Source: Domibacillus robiginosus | GTDB lineage: Bacteria; Bacillota; Bacilli; Bacillales; Domibacillaceae | DNA length: 45,976 bases | Assembly (NCBI RefSeq): GCF_000966195.1 | Contig: NZ_LAHL01000022.1 | Coordinates: 1 to 45,976, forward strand | Direction: 5' to 3' | Shown: positions 41,790-45,976 of the stretch, piece after piece | Numbering within the stretch: position 1 is the first letter of the stretch | How the letters are laid out: every line of letters starts with the position of its first letter | Translations under genes and position numbers: made by a program | The notes under the pieces: model-generated | Told to the model about the DNA's origin: nothing | Seen by the model: the letters and a program-made list of their open reading frames with translations, nothing else | The model's database searches: none

Positions 41790-41900
41790 ATGCGTAAAGA
41801 GCAGATTCAGCCCGCAAAACAGGAAATTTCCATAATATTTCCAAGTATTATACTAGGATTGGTATTTGGACTTATAGTGGCCCTTCAAAGAATTTTTTAA
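41790..41900 (+). CDS. Possible small membrane protein (36 aa)
   Basis: The frame gives a polar N-terminus (MRKEQIQPAKQE) and one membrane helix (IIFPSIILGLVFGLIVALQ). The ribosome site is weak (AAGTGGG). The frame stays open upstream into the exporter's end. It may be real, or a leftover of a longer gene. Confidence 0.3.
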   Translation: MRKEQIQPAKQEISIIFPSIILGLVFGLIVALQRIF

Positions 41901-42139
41901 CCAGAAAACACAGGGGGGCAGAAATGACTCCTTTTCGCCATATCTAATTTTTATTTTCATTTTTTAAGAGAATAAAGCAATCGAAAAAAACAGGATATAT
42001 AAAAGCTGTTTTCAATAGTAGAGCAGGAAAAAGTATTAGCTCAAACTGAATGCCAGGTTGAATAGAATGTACAACCATTAACCATTAAAACAATAAGTAA
42101 ACCATTTAATGTCGTACATAATGGAGAAGAGGATAAAAA

Positions 42140-42742
42140 ATGAACATGTGGAATGAACGATTTAAGGACAATGAATATGTATACGGCAAGGAAGCGAGTG
42201 AGATTGTTCGTCTAGCTGCACAAAAAATCAAAACAGCAGGTGAAGTTCTTTCCATCGCGGAGGGAGAAGGTCGTAATGCGGTATTCTTAGCTGAAAAAGG
42301 ATTTCACGTAACAACGTGGGATTATGCTCTGTCAGGCATTGAAAAAACGAAAAGCTTAGCTTTAGAACGAGAAGTCACTGTAAAAGCAGAATTTTGCGAT
42401 CTGGCTAAAGCGGATTGGGCTGATAATAAATGGGATGCGGTCATTCATGTATTCGGTCATTTTCCAAAGCCTACTTTTGAAAAGACCGTAGAGGGCATCA
42501 AGAAATCACTAAAACCTGGTGGGGTGTATGTGGCTGAATTGTATTCCACCGAGCAGATACATTTTCATTCTGGCGGCCCCCGAGATATTCACCTACTGCA
42601 TACGCCTGTTCAATTATTAAATGCATTTGCAGAATGGTATATCCAACATTTTTATACAGGTGAAGCAGAAAGAAATGAGGGGAAGTTTCATCAAGGAACC
42701 AGTCATATTATCCAATTGATATTCCAAAAGCCTAAACAATGA
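42140..42742 (+). CDS. Class I SAM-dependent methyltransferase, TehB-like (200 aa)
   Basis: GAGAAGAGG precedes the start. The Rossmann-type SAM site reads VLSIAEGEGRNAVFLAEKGF (motif I), then VTTWDYALSGIEKTKSLA; motif II/III regions are DAVIHVFGHFP and LKPGGVYVAELYS. The N-terminal WNERFKDNEYVYGKEASEIV matches small methyltransferases annotated as tellurite-resistance TehB-like. The substrate is not known; thiol or chalcogen methylation would suit the sulfur neighbourhood but is only inference. Confidence 0.85.
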   Translation: MNMWNERFKDNEYVYGKEASEIVRLAAQKIKTAGEVLSIAEGEGRNAVFLAEKGFHVTTWDYALSGIEKTKSLALEREVTVKAEFCDLAKADWADNKWDAVIHVFGHFPKPTFEKTVEGIKKSLKPGGVYVAELYSTEQIHFHSGGPRDIHLLHTPVQLLNAFAEWYIQHFYTGEAERNEGKFHQGTSHIIQLIFQKPKQ

Positions 42743-42784
42743 TAGGGAAATTAAATCAAGCACCCTGAATAGTATGTATTTTTT

Positions 42785-42833
42785 AAAAAGTGACAGCAAG
42801 AAAGCGGGAGGTCTCCTGCTTTCTTGCTGTCAC
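42785..42833 (-). terminator. Strong inverted repeat, minus-strand terminator form
   Basis: Perfect 16-bp arms GTGACAGCAAGAAAGC (42790-42805) and GCTTTCTTGCTGTCAC (42818-42833). On the minus strand it is followed by T5, on the plus strand not. It may act for both directions, because the methyltransferase lies on the left and decayed minus-strand sequence on the right. Confidence 0.65.
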
Positions 42834-43792
42834 TCAACGGGCAAACATTTGAAGATCGGTGAATTTGCGCTCGTGTATAAATAACAAGTTCTTATTTCTT
42901 CATGCTACGTCCAGTGTACCGCTTGAAAATCGTGAATTCATATTAATATAACCTAACCTTGACCTTGCGAGTGACGTGGGTAGCTCGTTTTTATTCAAAG
43001 GTTTCAGTGATAGTGCTGGTTGTGACACCTTCTGCCCAGTGCTCCTTGGCTTTATAGTTGTCCATGTTTCGTGAGATAAGAAAGATACTGCAAATTGCTT
43101 ATACCAAAAATTTTCTTCATTCGTTTAATACCATCTACTTTCGTTCCTTGACCAGCGCAGCAAGACTGAATAGCTGCTTCGTCTCTTTATGGGTCTCTAG
43201 GCTCTGCTGTTCAGGAGAAGGAGAATAGTTGCCTTTTTCTTAAAGGAATCGGACGTTTAATATTACTGAATCCATCAGACAAGAGATGGCGGAATCAGCT
43301 GTACTCGTTGATAATTATTCATTTTGCTTTTCTTTTTGAACATAGCTATACTATTACATATTGTTGAATTCAAGTATGAAAGTATATCGTTTTAGCCTCT
43401 TCGTTACGTAGATTTCTCACCTGTTTTATATCAATTGTATGTGTCCTTAATTTTTCTCTCCAGGTAAGCGTAAACGCTCCAAGTTAAACGGTGCGTTGAG
43501 AAATAATAAATATACAAATAGAGAGGAATAATAATGAGGAGAACCTAAAAGGGCATTCCTAGTTGTGGCAGAATGTTCTTTGCTAAACAATTTACCATCC
43601 TAACGCACCTATAAGCATTTCTATTGTGAACGTTCTTTTTTCTGTGCAAGGCGGTAGGGGACAGAAGGTGCAGGCCGGTGATTCCAAGAATCGCAAAAGA
43701 TTGTAGTCGGTTGTTGAAATGACCAATTAACAATACACGGATCAAACTATGTTTTTTGTAGCTTAACCTGATTATTAAGAGGAGTTGATCAA
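42834..43792. other. Gene-poor stretch, probably decayed coding DNA
   Basis: About 960 bp without an intact gene on either strand. Minus-strand fragments (for example NYKAKEHWAEGVTTSTITET near 43010-43070) look protein-like but are broken by stops. A 66-codon minus frame at 43545-43745 has no ribosome site, and I do not call it. Confidence 0.45.
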
Positions 43793-44203
43793 ATGTTAGA
43801 TAGCACTGATATGCTTATATTAGATGAATTATCTAGAAATAGCCGTATTACAATGAAGGAATTAGGTGAAAAAGTTCATTTAACAGGGCAGGCCGCTTCA
43901 GCTAGAGTAGTGAAATTAGAGGATAACGGCATTATTGAAGGGTATACAATTAAGGTCAATCAAGTAAAAATGGGTTATTCTGTCCACGCAATAATAGATA
44001 TTTATACAAAAAGCACGCATCATCAACCTTATCTATCCTTTATTAAAACAAAAGGAAAATATGTAATGAATAACTATAAAGTCAGTGGAAATAGTTGTTA
44101 TCTTCTTGAATGTAAATTTCCATCCAATGAAATATTAGATGAGTTCTTAACAGAATTGAACAATTATGTAAACTACAAATTATCGATTGTGATTAATAAA
44201 TAA
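43793..44203 (+). CDS. Lrp/AsnC-family transcriptional regulator (136 aa)
   Basis: GAGGAG precedes the start. N-terminal HTH (LDSTDMLILDELSRNSRITM; GEKVHLTGQAASARVVKLED) followed by GIIEGYTIKVNQVKMGY and an AsnC/RAM effector domain. The length is slightly below the usual 150 aa. Such regulators respond to amino acids; its target is not evident because both neighbouring regions lack genes. Confidence 0.88.
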   Translation: MLDSTDMLILDELSRNSRITMKELGEKVHLTGQAASARVVKLEDNGIIEGYTIKVNQVKMGYSVHAIIDIYTKSTHHQPYLSFIKTKGKYVMNNYKVSGNSCYLLECKFPSNEILDEFLTELNNYVNYKLSIVINK

Positions 44204-44849
44204 TACTTTCTTAAGAATTGGTGCGTGAACATGTAAATTTAAATTAGAGGGACTTTCATTCAGTAGGGAACCTACTAATAATGAGATATTCCGTTAAATT
44301 AATTATATAACGGTTATAGAATACTTTTTTTATTATGAAGAATGAATTAGAAGCTAATGGGAAAAGCAATAAAAGTGGAGAAGGTGCACTGGTGATGATC
44401 ATCTATGCAGCGGTATTAAAGCAAATGGATAAAACAATTGGAGAGTAGCAGTAGCTTAATTGCTAATTCAGTTTAAAATGGCTGCTGATTTTGCCGACAA
44501 TTAGGAAAGGCGTCGTTATAATCCTTATTTAGTGTCTTTTGGAAAAGGTGTAATTTTTGCAATGGAAATTTTAGGTTGGAAATCTCCATTTACCTCTATT
44601 TCTATCGTTTATGCAAGTAATATAAATTATATTTTTAATGATCTTTCATTTATTTAGATTTGCATTATCTAGAGAGTAAGCTCTGAATGAAAATGAATAA
44701 GATCTAATCAGGTTATAATTCCCGAGCAATCAATATTTGCTGCCCATTAAATTTGAAGACGTTTCTTCCATTAAGGTACAAGGACTTTCCTGGGTGATCT
44801 TCAATAATATGCTCTCTTCATCGACCGGTTTGAAAAAGGCTACGTAAAC
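44204..44849. other. Non-coding or decayed stretch
   Basis: A 37-codon frame (44335-44448, MKNELEANGKSNKSGEGALV...) has no good ribosome site. Downstream in another frame, YNPYLVSFGKGVIFAMEILG reads like a fragment of a membrane or transport protein. I take the region as remnants rather than genes. Confidence 0.4.
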
Positions 44850-44904
44850 ATAGAAAAAGGAAAAGTGGTTCTCAAATTATAAGTTTGGGAACCACTTTTC
44901 CTTT
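44850..44904 (-). terminator. Terminator of the OsmC-family gene
   Basis: Long arms around AAAGGAAAAGTGGTTC (44856-44871) and GAACCACTTTTCCTTT (44889-44904). On the minus strand it is followed by T. Confidence 0.85.
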
Positions 44905-44937
44905 GTACCAGACTAGCTGTTTAAATAATGAGTTAGT

Positions 44938-45372
44938 TTATTTAATGGAGACTTTACCTTGGATTTCGATTTTGACATCAGCTTTTTTTAATAGATTTCC
45001 TACAGTACACCCCTTATCAGCTGCTGCAAACAATCTATTTGCTGCTTCAATTTGTTTCTCTGTTACACCCTCAGATAAAACTATATAAGGATGATGGATA
45101 ATCTTTAATTCATCGTCAGATAGAAACCCTTCAGAATTTACTGTCACTTCTGTTACAGGAAGTTCTCTGGATTCAGTCATCGATACAAGAACTGATGTGT
45201 AGCAAGCTGTCGCAGACGCGATTAGAAGTTCTTTTGGAGAGGATCCATTTCCACTGCCACCAAATGCTGCTGGGATAGCGACCTTTGTGTCAAGAAAGTC
45301 CGCTTTAAGAGATCCGTTTCCTTTTAACCCGTCATGCCAAACGATATTTACAGTAGTTTTCATATTAGTCAT
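44938..45372 (-). CDS. OsmC/Ohr-family peroxiredoxin-like protein (144 aa)
   Basis: The start at 45372 is chosen for AAAGGAGTGTTTAAC upstream. OsmC fold: an N-terminal beta sheet (MKTTVNIVWHDGLKGNGSLK), GGSGNGSSPKELLIASATACY with the first catalytic Cys, and the second Cys in AADKGCTVGNLLKKA. It reduces organic (or possibly sulfur-containing) hydroperoxides. It is often found beside sulfur and oxidative stress genes, and could complement the persulfide cluster. Confidence 0.9.
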   Translation of the reverse strand: MTNMKTTVNIVWHDGLKGNGSLKADFLDTKVAIPAAFGGSGNGSSPKELLIASATACYTSVLVSMTESRELPVTEVTVNSEGFLSDDELKIIHHPYIVLSEGVTEKQIEAANRLFAAADKGCTVGNLLKKADVKIEIQGKVSIK

Positions 45373-45568
45373 GTTAAACACTCCTTTAGTAATATTTCTT
45401 CTTGGGTTGTCTTGATTAAAATTTATCCTTAATACTATAAAGGCGATTGAAATTTAAGACTTCTTCCTGCGCTTCGATAATATCGACTCCCCAAGAAAGA
45501 AAAAGATATTAGGAATGGTATGAAAGCGGTAATCATTCTTTAATTGTCACATCCATAGCTTTTAGAAT

Positions 45569-45601
45569 AATCAAAAGACCCTGTAAGAGGGTCTTTTGAT
45601 T
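45569..45601. terminator. Bidirectional hairpin terminator
   Basis: Perfect 14-bp arms AATCAAAAGACCCT (45569-45582) and AGGGTCTTTTGATT (45588-45601) with a GTAAG loop. It lies between OsmC (leftward) and the leftward pseudogene that follows. Confidence 0.75.
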
Positions 45602-45654
45602 GCTCAACTAATGAGCCAAGGGAAGAAATTGTCATACGGTTATCTGTTAAAGCG

Positions 45655-45890
45655 TTAAGCATTCGTGCCAAGCTGACGGAGAATATTGTGCACATCGATA
45701 TGAAATCTTTTCTCAATGATCTTGCCGTCCGTAATGCACAGAAGCATCACAAGAGAAAACCTTACGGTTTTTCCTGCTGGGGGGATATACCAAACCATTC
45801 ACCTATTTGCGTACCTTCAAAAGTAAAGCAAACGGTAACCTGGTCCTCTTCAGTCGGCATCGTTTTAATCGGCGTATTAAATCATGGAAA
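45655..45890 (-). pseudogene. SnoaL-like/ester-cyclase-type gene remnant
   Basis: On the minus strand MPTEEDQVTVCFTFEGTQIG then EWFGI is followed, in a shifted frame, by PPAGKTVRFSLVMLLCITDG and KIIEKRFHID...LRQLGTNA-stop, the typical C-terminal half of SnoaL-like proteins. The shift occurs at the C6 run in TATCCCCCCAGC (about 45778-45789). Upstream in-frame stops show that the N-terminal half is damaged too. Confidence 0.7.
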
Positions 45891-45976
45891 AGGATGAAAA
45901 TTTTTCTTTTCTGATTCGATCAAACCTTCTGAACTTAAAATGTGTAAGACTCGCCATCATCAGGCACTAACACATT

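Overview
The window is a low-GC Firmicutes sequence, most likely from a Bacillaceae conjugative plasmid or integrated conjugative element. Reasons: strong AGGAGG-type ribosome sites, an AT-rich composition, a type IV secretion (T4SS) operon of the Gram-positive TrsE/TraG style, a MobP2/MOBL-like relaxase, and a cargo block matching the Bacillus subtilis yrkD-J sulfur cluster in gene order and size. No replication initiator is recognisable, so the element probably continues beyond the window.

Layout. 1-1.6 kb: four clusters of pure A/T repeats with one small gene between them. 1.65-4.2 kb: a minus-strand, translationally coupled three-gene operon of unknown function; two of its products are paralogues, each built of two winged-helix-like (PqqD/RRE-like) modules. 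4.5-6.7 kb: small genes and two divergent XRE regulators. 6.77-7.04 kb: a long inverted repeat enclosing nested helices, which looks like a structured RNA. 7.08-23.1 kb: the transfer operon, with VirB2-like pilin, bitopic membrane proteins, VirD4-like coupling protein, lipoprotein, TrbL/VirB6-like protein, VirB3-like, TrsD-like and VirB4-like proteins, a lytic transglycosylase/NlpC-P60 hydrolase, and a VirB8-like protein. The coupling-protein gene is split by a 2,693-bp group II intron whose ends can be placed to the base (9422-12114). 23.1-28.5 kb: oriT-like repeats, a ribbon-helix-helix accessory protein, the relaxase, a toprim primase-like protein and an ArdC-like antirestriction/metallopeptidase protein. 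28.65-30.8 kb: topoisomerase III.

A near-palindromic 14-mer, AACAAAACTTTGTT, occurs at five places and in a degenerate form at a sixth. It lies at the XRE regulator promoter, ahead of the RNA/T4SS operon, twice at the relaxase promoter, and ahead of topB. This suggests one repressor regulon controlling regulation, secretion, DNA processing and topoisomerase.

30.8-36.4 kb is accessory DNA. An IS3/IS150-type element sits in the loop of a former terminator with a 3-bp target duplication. There are small membrane genes next to copies of an 18-bp palindrome, a gene of unknown function flanked by 47-bp direct repeats, a probable type I toxin-antitoxin locus, and a DUF5063 gene.

36.4-41.9 kb is a CstR-controlled persulfide/sulfite cluster (rhodaneses, TusA, DsrE, an MBL-fold dioxygenase-like protein, TauE exporter) with four recognisable CstR operators; one DsrE gene carries a premature stop. 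41.9-46 kb contains a methyltransferase, an Lrp/AsnC regulator, an OsmC-family protein and decayed genes, and looks like captured chromosomal DNA.
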